Source of the DNA: Lepidurus packardi
Taxonomy: Eukaryota > Arthropoda > Branchiopoda > Notostraca > Triopsidae
Assembly (NCBI GenBank): GCA_023053545.1
Contig: JAKZAN010000005.1
Span: forward strand, 7,936,001-8,000,000
Direction: 5' to 3'
Length of the DNA: 64,000 nt
The translations under genes were made by a program, and so were the position numbers. This document shows positions 1 to 11,800 of this stretch, piece after piece (position 1 is the stretch's first letter; each line of letters begins with the position of its first letter). The notes beneath the pieces were generated by a model, which did not search any database, was not told where the DNA came from, and saw only the letters and a program-made list of their open reading frames with translations.

Positions 1-502
1 AAGGGGAAGATTCGATATAGGCCACATTCCTTGTCAATGCTTTCCTTTCCACATTTCTAGGGGGTGAAATAACTGTCATTTTAATCTACCTAAACTATAG
101 ATTCAATCTCGAATCAACATCCCAAGTTCAAACACCGGCAAGAAGCCAACGTGCAACGATTATGTCCCCAAATTAGTATAAAACATTACCAGGGAAAAGG
201 CCAAAACCACTTTTTTCACAAAGCAGGCAGTAAAGTATTGTTCAGTTTATAGTCCTCGTAGCTATAAAGACACAACAATCACTATACAATTTCAGGTTTA
301 TTAGCGTGCAAATCCTGGATTGCAAAACAGTGCTTGAAATTTCCGGCGTCTAGTGAGAATAACTGGCAACTAAGCATTTAACGCGCGAAAAGGCGCTGTA
401 AATAAGAAAAACGTGCGTCAGTAAACGTAGTTTCGTCTTAAAACTCCTACCAATTCAGGTGTTGTAAATAAACCAAGGATTACGTAAGAATCTGTCACTG
501 GA
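1..502. other. Upstream region of ADAL, no gene seen
   Basis: No convincing coding exon on either strand. It should contain the promoter and 5' UTR of the plus-strand ADAL gene that starts at 503. I see no clear TATA box or CpG-like block near 400-500; the start may use an initiator-only promoter. Confidence 0.6.
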
Positions 503-2013
503 ATGGACAAGGTTTACAAGAAAATGCCTAAAATAGTAATCCTGTTTTCGCAATTATGCCTGGAATTAACACGAAAATCATTTAGGAGCTGCATGCCCAC
601 TTGAATGGTAGCTTAAGCAAATCAACAATTCAGGAACTTGCTCGAATGAAACAGGAAAGGGAAGGAGTCACTCAACAAAATGCCAAAATCTTGCAAGATG
701 TGATGAATTCAACAGCAAGTGATGTTCCTGACTTTAATTTGGATAAGTAAGGAACGCATTTCCACTTGTTTCTATAAATTTTGCAGTCCTTTTTTAGATG
801 CTTTGTACTGTTTGGTTTGATACATCGTGTCACGGATCATCCCGAAGCCATAAAAAAAGCCACTGCTGATGTTATCGAAGACTTTTGCGACGACGGAGTC
901 TATTATTTAGAAATAAGAACCACGCCAAAACAAATACCGAATCAAATGAGCTACCAGGAGTATTTGGACGCTGTTATCAGTTCTATCAAGTGAAATCCCT
1001 TTTCTCGAAAACAATTTCCAGTACGGATTCATGAATAATGAATTGTTTTACTTTATTTAGAGATAATACTTTACCTATCATGGTGAAACTTTTAATATCC
1101 ATTGATCGCAGTAAGGGCTTGGAGGTTTCATCTGAAATCCAAGCCCTGGTCATATCCAATTTCCGAAAGCATCCGGACATTATTGTCGGTATGGACGTCA
1201 GTGGGAACATGATTGGAAGCCACATCACGGATTTCTTTCCGCTTTTACAAGAAGCGCGCCAGGCTGGCTTGAAACTATCCATACATATTGCAGAAGTATA
1301 ATCTCGGGAAACCTAGTCAGAGAAAAGTCTTCTTTCCTTCCCTCTTGCATAGAAAATGAGATTGTTTGGCTAACAAAAATAAACCTTTAGATCCATGATG
1401 ATAAAGAAACAGAAGCCGTCTTACGTTTTCACCCTGATCGCATTGGCCATGGCACGTTCATACCCCCAATCCGTTGTCAAAACCCGCTTCTTTTGCAACT
1501 CTTGAAAGAGCGTTTGATCCCTTTAGGTACTGCTGGCGTTGTCACCCGCAAAGCGTTTGTGATTTCTTAGCAAAAACCTTCTTTTCTTGTTCCAGAATTG
1601 TGTTTGACATCCAACCTCAAGTGCAACACCGTCACTGCTTATGAAGATCATCACTTGGGTCTCTTGCTGAAGGAAAAGCTTCCATTCGCTCTTTGTGTAA
1701 GATCTAGGAAACACATTACTTAAAAAATTGCCATGAATTCCCGAGAACTAACCAGGAGATCCTGTCGTAGACTGATGATAAAGGTGTTTTCGATACTTGT
1801 CTGTCACAAGAATACCTAAACGCTGCAAGAGCCTTCGGATTAAGCGTCCAACAATTGTGGGATATTTCGCTTAACAGCATAAATTATTGTTTTGCGACTG
1901 AAGATGAGAAATACCGGCTGCAAAACATTTTCCAAGAGTGGGCAAAAATCAATAAAATGAATGTGGTATTCAATTCTAATTTGGAAAATTCAAACACCAG
2001 TCTTGATCACTGA
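503..2013 (+). CDS. ADAL: Adenosine deaminase-like protein (N6-methyl-AMP deaminase), 366 aa, 7 exons
   Basis: Exons: 503-535, 586-746, 798-989, 1061-1295, 1391-1526, 1596-1696, 1771-2013, all with GT-AG ends and in frame. The family (ADAL/MAPDA) hydrolyses N6-methyl-AMP, and related N6-modified AMPs, to IMP in the cytosol, cleaning up modified nucleotides from RNA turnover. The protein starts MDKVYKKMPKIELHAHLNGS, with the HxH zinc-binding pair at about residues 14-16. It has the zinc histidine in KLSIHIAE, the catalytic-loop motif DRIGHGTF, the ELCLTSN segment and the metal/substrate aspartates in CTDDKGVF. Length matches the human protein. The start is chosen because the first exon joins exactly to the conserved ELHAHL. 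AATAAA-like signals lie just after the stop (about 2019-2050). It is the only plus-strand gene in the first 55 kb. Classic ADA is less likely because the substrate-pocket sequence and short N-terminus fit ADAL. Confidence 0.95.
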
Positions 2014-2564
2014 GAAATAAAAGGAATATAGAAATAAAAAGGAAAAATTAAAATAATAAAAGTTGAAAAAATAGAAAAGTAATAATAGCGAGTAATAAAA
2101 ATAGAATTTTAAAAATAGAACTTTAAAGAACTTTATTCTATTTTAAAAATAGAATTTTTTAAATAGAACTTTTTCTTCGTTACAAAAGAGCCAAAACAAG
2201 CCTTGTATGTTTCTGTACATACATTCACATTTGAATCTACAAAAAGAATCACCCACGTGTAGTTGCAGGAACCTCAGGATACCCCTTTGTGAACAACCCT
2301 CATCCGAAAAAACCGCCACCCATCCCAACCATCAGCAACAAACACGCATGAAATTTACACCAAAACACCATTGGCAGTGTACCTTTACAACACAAAAAAT
2401 AGAACCCCAAAAAATGCTATGGTACAAATGAGACCGTATGGACAAACCAACCATATACTGCCTTTATGCATACATTCTCAAGTTAAAAAGGCAAACCACA
2501 TCGTCGAACAAAAACTTGGTAGCTTTTTGTCAAGCTAGGTACAAACAAAACGCATTGCGAAAAC
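2014..2564. other. Gap between convergent ADAL and BTB/zinc-finger genes
   Basis: Holds the two 3' UTRs of convergent genes. 2014-2180 is very AT-rich with repeated AAAATAGAA and AATAAA-like units that can serve as polyadenylation signals for ADAL. No other gene seen. Confidence 0.6.
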
Positions 2565-3483
2565 TTATTTAACTACCATAATTTTATGGATATGGCGCAT
2601 GTGTTTTTGCAGATGAGCTTTTTGTCGAAAAGCCCAGGAACACAGTTCGCATTTGAAAGGTTTTGTGCCTGTATGAATCATGGCATGGACGGCCAAATTG
2701 GAGGAGGATGTGAACATCTTGCGGCACTGAGGGCAGCTATAGCCTTCCTTCCCTTCCTTGCCGTTCCGCTTCCCAGTACTTCCGCAGCCGTTTGTAGAGC
2801 CAGTGCCCATTGCGGGTGAGTAACTTCGGCCGTTGATGGACAGGGCAGAGGACGGTTGGGGTGTAGAATCGTCGCGTTGCGTCGTAGCTTCGTGGGAAGA
2901 GCGCTGGTACGCGTACATTGCAGGGGGTAGATCCGACGATGTATCAGTCGATAAAGGATCTTGGTAGGTGGACTCGCCATATTCTGGAGAATCTTCACGA
3001 TCTCGAGAAGTATAGACAGGAGGATGGACCATTGGATTACTATTGCCTGGTGTTCCTGAAAATAGTAAAAAAAAGTTAGCATAAGCCTTCATTAAGATTC
3101 ATTCAAATATAATATTATCTGTATATTAAAACGTATATATTAAATAAAATAATTAAATAAAAAATAATAATAAAAAAAATGAAAAATATTAATAAAAATA
3201 AAATTACTATATTATTATTAAATAAATACCATTGTCAAATGATTATAAATACACATAGTAAATAAAGTATGTTTTGATAGTAAATAAAGATAAAATATAA
3301 ATGTAAATGATAAAATGATAGTAAATGTTAAAAAGTAGTAGTAAAAATACAAAATGATAAGAATACAAGAATTCTTTAAAGAAGGAAAGAATTCGCATGC
3401 TAACCTGTATACGGATCGTAGTTGTTTTGGAGGAAGTTGGGGAAAATATCATAGAACGTAAAAGGGTCGCAGAAAAACGACAT
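2565..3483 (-). CDS. Short BTB-less zinc-finger isoform from an internal promoter, 189 aa
   Basis: An alternative first coding exon at 3405-3483 starts with ATG and encodes MSFFCDPFTFYDIFPNFLQN and a few more residues. It ends in a good donor (CAG then GTTAGC) in phase 1, the same phase as the acceptor of the zinc-finger exon (2565-3055), and joins to it as YDPYTG-TPGNSN. A TATA box and initiator lie about 95-120 bases upstream of the ATG. The product keeps both C2H2 fingers but lacks BTB, so it could compete with the long isoform for DNA sites (inference). The exon, its splice phase and promoter are seen; expression is not. Confidence 0.65.
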
Positions 3484-5875
3484 TGTTACTGGAGTGAATA
3501 AGTTATAAATAAATAAATAATCCGCCACGAAGGCCTGGTGTTGAGTTTGTGATTGCTTTCTCACAACTGCTGTACTGTGAAGGAGAAAACCTGGGTTTAT
3601 ATACCCCATCCTGCTCTCTCCTTTAGAAAATTTAAGTTAGGTCAACCCAGGTCACGCCACCTTTCTCTGCAATTAATTCCCTAGCTTCCTTAGAACACGG
3701 AGACGATTAAACTGACTCGCGGGAAATGGAAGTCCAAAACCGTTGTGATTCCAAGAAACCGGCCCCAAAATTTCTTTCAACAATTTAATTGTAACAGTTT
3801 GATTTGACTTGTCTAAACTTTTGCATAAGAGAAAGCGTTCCTAAATACTTCATATTGTGACTAAGGCAATAAAAACCTAATTCATAGACAATCGTAACTT
3901 ATAAAAAAATCAAATAAATACAAAATAAATATGAATTAGTTTTACAGAAGTGTAGTGTATACAGTACAATATAGTGTTACTAAGTAGAAGTATTTAACCA
4001 AGAGCTCGAGCTCCTTTGTTAATTCATGAATGATCCGAACTTATAAAAGAATATAATTCAATAAATTATAAATACATATAATTGTATAGTATAGTGTTAC
4101 TACGTTCAAGTATTTAACAAAGAGTTAGTAAGTTATCAACTGGTTCTATTTTACAAAGAAACTCACCATTACGTTCTCCTTCAAGAGTTCCACTCAAATG
4201 GTGAGAGGGCAGGACGATATAGGATTGTTGTACGAGGCTGTCTTGCAAAAGAGCGTCCAAGTAAGTCCGCCTAGGGTCAATGCCGTTATTGTTGCCGTTC
4301 ATCACTGCCCCGGAGTTTAACCCAGGAGGTAAGAGCATCATTTTATCCGCGGTCATTAATCGTAGGTCGACATTATCCGCTAACGCAGTTCCGTGGTGAC
4401 AAACGTGTCTACCACCGGCCGAAGATTTGTCCCATATTTCGCCACATTTGGGACATCCCTGTTCGCCCTTTCTATCTTTGATGCTTAAATCAATTTCGCG
4501 GTCTGAATCAACGTCCAAATGTACATCTACCCCTACGTCATAATCCGAATCCGAGTCTCGACCCCGACTGTTACTCCGGCTACGACTCCGACTCCGACTT
4601 TTACGAGAAATGCGTGGTTTCCATCGAATCTGTGGATGCTCGCGGGAATTGTGGTGGTTCAACGTGACGGGCGCCAAGTTCAAAGAAAAGGGATAATTCC
4701 GGAACTGGTGGTAAGGAAAATAATGCAAGGCATCGCGGTCGCGGGACTTTTTTGGTTTAGTAGGCAAAGAAGTGGTGGTAATGGGCGTTGAAGATTGAAC
4801 GAGGCGGGCCAAAGAACCCAAAGGCAAAGCAGGTAAGGACGGGTCTTCTGAGCGAGAACGAATACGCACCGGTTCGGGACGCAAATCACGAGCAACACGA
4901 ATCTATCGTTCAGAAAAAAAGGATTCAAGGTAAATTCCAAGCTAGTTTTTTTTTTATTTTGTACTTTATGTTTATATATACATACTTCAGGCTTGGCCAG
5001 GTCCATAGGTTCCTCCGAGTCGTGTGCAGGCGTGTTCTTTTCATGGACATCTTCTTCAACCATTTCTTTTTTTACTACTTCGATCAATTTACTACTTGAT
5101 CTCGGTAAAGGTGTGTTGCCCGTGGGTTCTTCACAGTCGTTAGAATTCGTATCTGAAACGTGTTCCGTTGCCGAGTCTGAATGCGGTGGGGATGGTGGAA
5201 TATCGGAACGAACAGCTGCCGAGTCTCCGCTTACGCCTACAAATACGGAACAAAGAAATGATACAAAAATCTTGGAAACAAAAATGTGGAAATTAAATTT
5301 CGTAAAAAAACTGAAGCTGTTATAACATCAGAAACGAACAAAAAGCTTAAAAAACTGGCAACAATTTGAACAGAATTCCAGTGTTACATTCAAACGAGTA
5401 TTTTTTTTTTTACCTGCAATACAAAGTAACGCTGCCAATTCTAGCAAAGCTGCTGTTCTTCTCGGTGGCAAAATGACTTCTCCTTGATAAATAAACTGCA
5501 ACAACAGGTGCATATCCTCAGCCTTGATTTCCGGCAACAACAAGGTGGTATCGGTTCCTTCAGCATCGGCTAACAGAGCCGCTAACATGGGACTCATACT
5601 GGCCAACACCAGTCTGTAAGAAAAGAAAGGAGCACCAAATTCCCATGATTAGTACAAACTGGATCCACAATCATTCATCAGATTCGTGTTCATTACCGAT
5701 GGGCAACCAACGCTCGATCTTCGCAAAAGATCGTTACGTCCGTAAACCGATCCTTGTCCCAACATACCGCAGCCATTTTTGTTAAAGCTTCATCGTGTCG
5801 TAGCCAGCCCAATGCTACTTGACCATGTCCGCCTCCACCGAGACCACGCCCACCAGGACCGTCTAAAGGACCCAT
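2565..5875 (-). CDS. BTB/POZ and C2H2 zinc-finger transcription regulator, long isoform 618 aa
   Basis: Coding exons on the minus strand: 5697-5875, 5414-5613, 4986-5236, 4167-4902, 2565-3055. The first begins just inside an exon whose acceptor is at 5877, so a non-coding 5' exon must lie further right. Domains: glycine-rich start, then a BTB domain at about residues 20-125 (signature FTDVTIFCEDRALVAHR and the IYQGEV loop), a long low-complexity Ser/Arg/Asp region with a dense run of SR dipeptides in exon 4, and two C-terminal C2H2 fingers (YSCPQC...HAMIH and FKCELC...HMRHIH) at about residues 555-610. BTB/ZF proteins dimerise through BTB and bind DNA through the fingers in the nucleus. I do not recognise the exact family member; the BTB is divergent from the tramtrack/broad type. 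Two alternative products are listed separately. The regulatory block upstream is unusually large. Confidence 0.82.
3100..3370. repeat. AT-rich low-complexity intron tract
   Basis: Nearly pure A/T with AATAAA, TAATAA and AAATG units, lying in the intron between the alternative first exon and the zinc-finger exon. Probably slippage-derived; no gene. Confidence 0.7.
3574..3603 (-). promoter_or_regulatory. Internal TATA prom. for the short zinc-finger isoform
   Basis: On the minus strand TATATAAA (3596-3603) is followed about 20-27 bases on by TCACAGT (3574-3580), an arthropod-type initiator. The spacing fits a TATA-Inr core promoter. The predicted 5' UTR runs about 95 bases to the ATG at 3483. 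Confidence 0.65.
3896..4125. repeat. Imperfect tandem duplication, unit about 120-130 bases
   Basis: Two copies of a segment that begins ACTTATAAAA (3898 and 4030 regions) and ends TATAGTGTTACTA...AAGTATTTAAC.AAGAG (about 3970-4004 and 4091-4125). The last 35 bases are the best conserved. The duplication lies in the intron just downstream of the exon 4 donor, and its second copy overlaps the read-through stop region. Confidence 0.65.
4114..5875 (-). CDS. Alternative 3' end of the BTB gene: exon 4 read-through isoform, 472 aa
   Basis: If the strong donor (NG then GTGAGT) at 4167/4166 is not used, exon 4 continues in frame for 17 more residues to a stop at 4114. This would give a BTB protein without the C2H2 pair. 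It would still carry a cysteine/histidine cluster (CPKCGEIW ... RHVCHH) at about residues 330-350 that could be a degenerate single finger. Whether this transcript is made is inference; the reading frame and stop are seen directly. Confidence 0.35.
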
Positions 5876-5876
5876 T

Positions 5877-8800
5877 CTGCATACACTGAAATGAAACCAA
5901 ATGGTAAAATATAATTCCATATTTATTGCAAATGTCGTATCTAATTTTTGGAATGTTTCTGTATCTTTGTACATAGAATACAGCAAGAAATACCAAGGGA
6001 TTTGCGGATGATCATTCAGCACCTTTCAAAGACATCCACATCTACACTCTCAAGTTTGCTCCAATAAAAGTGATACTTTGTATTTATGCTTTTTTCAACT
6101 CTTGCCTGGTGATATGAGCAAGGTCTACTATGCTAATTTGACTATGTTTTGGGTATCCAAATCCAGACAAGGCAAAGGAAAGAGTGAAAGTGTTAGAAGA
6201 AGGACTTTTTTCCTCTCTTGCGAGCTTTGCCGCTGTTTATACTGCTCAAGGACACGGGTTTAGAAGACAGAAAAGAAAAACCTTCACACAGCCTGAGCTT
6301 CGCATATGCTAGCAACAGGAAAACGGACCAATTTTTCGGAAAATGAAAAAGAAAGAGATGCCGTTGAATTAGTTCTTTGTTTCTACTGTACAAACCGCTT
6401 TTCAATACAATTCTTGCGAACGCGGGGTGCTCACGCTTTACAAGGGGGAAAACAGCTTGGCTTTCTATATAGCGAAAGTAAAAGTTGACTCAATCAAACA
6501 GAAAAAGTGACGGTCAGTGGGCAACTTTTTTCCTTCGTCTCCCACCACAGTTGGACAAGAGTTTGGCCTTTGAAAGTGAAAGTGCCCTGGGGAATTCCGA
6601 ATGTGCGAGAAGGGGGTCCTTTACTCCACGCATATGGCCACATGCAAATTGGAAACGAAGGCAAAAAGGAAGGGATTGACAGAAAGCAAGGTGTTAAATA
6701 ACGTCATGGAAACCGCATAACGCTTGAGATAAACCCAGAAGAATAGACAGAGGTAACAAGGAAAGATAAGAGACAATTGAAACCCTCTAAAATTCGTTAT
6801 TGTTGTACGGTTACTTGCTAGTAAAAGTATCTCTTTTAATTATGGAAGCACAACAATGAAAAATAAGACTAATGAAAAACTTCCTTCACGTTAAGTTAGA
6901 CTGCAATATAGAAAGTTCTTGTTTAATATCACGGTGAAAAGTGAAAACTGACCTGCGCCAATTCCGCATTTTTGGTTTCCAATTTGTAATATATTTTTGC
7001 CAGGAACTGTGTAATTATCCACTGTTTAACTTATAACTTATCATTGATGCACGAAATCGGCCAGGCAACAAAAATGGAATCCTAAAGAAATCACTTTACT
7101 CTGATTTTTGGACTGTAAAACTCTTGATTGCTAAGGAAAGTGAAAGTGAACGTTTCCAGGGCGGGTTGTCTACCTTCCAACGTTCGACTCCAGTCCGTCG
7201 TCGTCCGTCAACGTTCAAAGTACCGGAGAAGGCCAGAAGGGCGTTTCAAGAATGAGGTGGGGGATTTCGACGACACGGCTTGCGTTCTTCTGTTGAAATC
7301 GAAAGTGAAGCCCCGCCTGTCTGTGGAGAAATAAGAGCTCTCCGCGGACCTTGGGAAACTTAGAAGGTGGAAAACGTGGATAGGCTTTTACCATCACTTT
7401 ATACTTAGACGTCCTACCTTAGAACCTGAAAGCGGGGACTTTTGTGGGAAAGGGGCTGGGGAATAGGATGGTGGAAAAGCATAAGTAATTAGGGAGGGGA
7501 TCCAGGTGCAAAGCCCTATGTGAAAGCCCCAAGGTAAATGCGACCTTGATTTTCTTAGCTTGGACGGGATAAAAAAAAAACCTACTCCCCTTGTAATTTC
7601 CTTCTCTCTCTGACCCCCAACTCCCCTTCCTCTCTCATATTTTGTTCTTGGAAAAGGTCAAACGCTATTATTTTCTTCTCTAAACTTCATTGGAAGTAAT
7701 TAGAGCAGTGAAATATTCTGTGAAATATTCGTTGTTTTTCTGCATGTTTCGCTGTCGAGTATGTGATGGAGAAAACTACGGTGATAAGCTCTTGTATCTC
7801 GGTTTGGATACGCGGGGGAAAGCTGAACGTAGGGGGTTTCTAGATAGGAAAACCTTTAGAGAAATTGTTTATTTTGGGAAATCACCAAGCTCCCCTAAAG
7901 CACATAAACAAGAAGGGATTTGCGGAAAAGGATAAAAAACAGAGAAATTTTAAGTTTCTGCCAAACTCAAAGCGTCTGTACAGCAAGTCTGGATACTAGT
8001 ATAGAGGAAATTATAGGAAAAAACCCTAAGGAAGTGCTTATAGCTATAAGTATAGGAGCTTTCTTCCAAAGTGTGTTTGTAATTTTTGACCGAGAGCGTG
8101 ACATGGTCGACCTTGGCAGCCTGTTTAAAAATGCCTAGCTTTGTTGCCTCTCTCTCTCTCCCCATTTTCTTGGTTAGTTTTTTCTTGGTTAGTTTTTTCC
8201 CTTTTTTTTTTTTTTTTTACATGTTCTCACAATAAAAAGTCTTTCACACAGTACAAGGCAAACGCTAGTCAAACCAGCGTAGATGGGAGTAGAGGCAAAA
8301 CGGTGTGAAAGAAACGCAACCGAAATAGAAGTACGATTTTTTAAGTGGCCAAGCTGCTACGTCTTGCTCCCACACGACATTGTAAGCAATTTCATGAAAG
8401 ATGAAATTAACATTGTGCTTAAATTATTCGCGCCACAAAAAATAGCTAGTTTACCTTGGAATAATAAAGGCTGACTTGTTTTGCAGACCAAAGAATGGCA
8501 TGAATTCTTTCAAAGTTTTATTTTTTTAAATAAAAGTAAAGAAACAGAAGACAAAAAAGCATGGAACAATAGTTACAATGAATAGTTAAGCTTCCATGCA
8601 GTCTAAATCCTATTCAGTGCCCTGCTTGTTCCAGTATTGAGGACACAGACTGGAAGTTGAGCTTTTTATCAAGCGAAAAAATGGGTGTACATTTTCTCGG
8701 TACAAGACTTTCTAACTGCGTTGGAAGGACAATAGGGCGCAAAAGCCAACCGAACGAACACTTTCCCTTCAGCTTCGCGTTTTCTACGCTACGCGAGAGA

Positions 8801-11800
8801 ACTCCAATTTCACATCCAGAAATTCGAAGTTTGAATTTCCCTCGCTACACTTTCTCTTTCAGATTGTCTTGTCCTTCTTTACTTTTCAAAGACATTCCTT
8901 TTTCTTAATGGGATAGAGAAATTTTTATTTAACCCACGACCCCTTGAACAAAAAGATTCCTAGATTAAAAATGACATGACGCTTTTTTATGTGAGGATTT
9001 TTTGCCGCCAAAAACAAAACATTGTGATACTCTACGCTGCGTTTTGCGGTCGTAATTCCAGGTAAGGAAAGAAACCCAAGAAGATGCTTCTGCTTCGTTA
9101 AGAGGATCCGTGCAGGGAAAGTTAGCATAACGGCACGAATGCGAAGCTGGGAGAGATCTCGTAATTCAAAAGTCGGAGTGAAGGGAAAGGGAAAGTAATT
9201 GGTCCAACTTCGGTCTTTGCCGTCGTATACACTAACCATTTTCACGTCTTTTACGATCAAGATTCTTCATTCGCATAGCATCGCTAATCAATAAAACATA
9301 TTGTTCTCCTAATTAAGACTCTTCAACCTAAAACATTACCCAAAATCTATCTTTTATAACTGGTAATTCCTAGGGCAAACGACTGCTACAAAACAGGGAG
9401 CCCGTGAAAGTTTTCCAACAGGAAAAGGAAAGTTTCTTTCACTTCTTGATTTCTCCCTCGAAGATTTCTGGCTGTTGATAAAAAAGGATAGCAGTTGCAA
9501 CTTCCCTAGCCTATCCTGACAATCTTAACTTCCTAAGGAAAAGTCGCGTCCAATTAGCAGGGTTACTCATAAAAAAGAAATAAAAAAACATCACAGGAAC
9601 GTTTTGCACGCTCTGAATACGGTTTAATCAAGAGTGAAAGTACTGTATACGACTCCATTTCCCGCCTAAAGACAAAAACCTGAAAACCGGGAAACCACGT
9701 AATTAAGATCGATCTATTTTTTAACCACCAAAAAAGCCTCACAACAATGGATTTTCAGACACTGGATCACCTAATGTTTGTTCTCTACATAGTCCGAGCT
9801 TCTTTCTGTTTACACAAAAAAAATAAATATAAAAACGTCTGACTTAACGCCTACGCACACTTTCCCTCCACACCTACTCCTACGGTTATATCGATCGACG
9901 GATGTTGGCCGCCATCACCCGCGCCCTCGCTTGTCCGAGTTCGCCAAAACATTAGCACGGGCTTGGACCACGGCTTTACGCTTTACGCGAACGAAGAAAC
10001 GCAAAATTTATTGACTTAAACCCCAAGCACCCGACTTCACACAGTGACAAAAGAGTCTTCCATACAGCTTATGTTGAAATGGGTCCAAGTTTTCATAGTT
10101 CGCCTGGATACTATGGGAGTTAAAAATAACAGATAGGGTGACGTTTGACTTACGTTCTGCGGAACGGCTCCACCTGTGGCGACAAATCCAATTAATCCGA
10201 AATGCAGTACGGGTAAGAAGGCGTAAAGAATCCGACCGTAGTAATCCTAAAACATGTGGCTCACTCACTTTTGTGTAGGGAGGAAAAAAGCTCAGCGAAA
10301 CATGTCACTCGCTTGAATCGGAAAATTGAAAATGAGCGTAAAAACCCCTTTTGCACTAATTACTCATCCGTACGCCTGAAATACGACTGACCCCAATCCG
10401 TGTAGATTGAGTCCTGGGCACCGGCAAAGCAAGGACTGAAGCCAATTGTCGCACACTGGGTTAGCCGCGCGCACAACTCACAATTTCGCTCGACAATCGC
10501 CAAGCTTGCCGTCCCAGTCCCGTCCGACCCAAAGCAATGGAAGAATCTACAATAAGCAAACGAAACGCCCTAGCGTCGACTGCGTCGCTTTCACTTCTTC
10601 TCCCAAGGACCGCCTCCTTTAACGAATCTGAGCTGCACTCTCCCCCTCTCTCCCTTCCCTCTGTCTCTCTCTCTCTTTCTTTATCTTTCTATGCCTTTCC
10701 CCCCTCCTTTATCCCTTTCTAATTCTTGAACGTTTTTACATATTCACTGTTTCCACCCTTCGCGACTTGAAGCTGTGCAAATTGTTGTCTAACTCTTGCA
10801 TAATCTAGGCGAACCAAATAGACCTGTTTGGAAGAACAAAGAATACATAGTTAACCAAACTGATTCAAATCAATGTTGGTTACTTGACTTTTCCTGTTGA
10901 AGAAACGGGAGCGGATATATTATCTAGTCCCCCTTCCTCTTCTCCCGCACTTTCGTGGGTGAAAGTTAGTTAATTCGTAAACAACGAGGAAATCCTAACT
11001 TTCAGTCAAAACAAGAAAAAAATCAGCGAATGAAAAGGGAAAAGTGTGGGAGCTTTCACCATCTGGTAAAGAAAATTAAGCATGGTAAAAGGGCACCTAG
11101 ACAATTAGGAGAAAGTCTTCCAAATGCTATACAAGACTGCCCTCCCCGAACGATTTTCGAACTTGACGTTTTCAAAACTCACACAGCAGAGAGCTTTCTC
11201 GCTCAGCGAAACCCTACGATCTCCCTAGAAATTGCGCCCCACCCATTTTTATAGGATCTACCACTTTCCTTTCAGCGCGATTAAATAATTTACCAAGTCA
11301 ATTTTCAAGAGAATAAAGTGTCAATTTCTCCTTAACAGTCTTTCCCGGTTAATGTTAATAGGATATACGTATCGCTCCCGAATTGCTGCCACTGCGCCTA
11401 ATACCAGGGAAGCCGAATTGCGTTCTAAACTTAAGCTGAGCAAATAAATCAAGTAAAAAACAGAAAAAGGGTATTACAAGCCTTTGCTGACGTCAAAAAG
11501 TTGCTTTCGCTAGCTTAGCTAGTCTGGTGCCTGCCGACCCTGGCCTGTTTTGCTTCAGCTCTCCCACTACTACTACATTTCCCCGGCAGTTTACTGTGCT
11601 GTCCAACTGGGTCAACTATTTTTTGCAATCACCTACAGACTGTAACTCCCGTCCTAAAAGTAAAAGTGTTCTAGAAATTAAATCTGTTCTTTCTATTCTT
11701 TCCCACTGCATACGTCGAATGCTAAGACTTTCCCATACACCCTTCAAGTCATGCGTGACATGTAAAGGTGGCACGGATCTCTCCTTTTAACTCTTTTAAC

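Noticed and set aside
10008-10268. 86-codon minus-strand ORF in the 7-kb block
   Set aside because: Isolated, no domain and no splice context; might be part of a non-coding 5' exon but cannot be shown.
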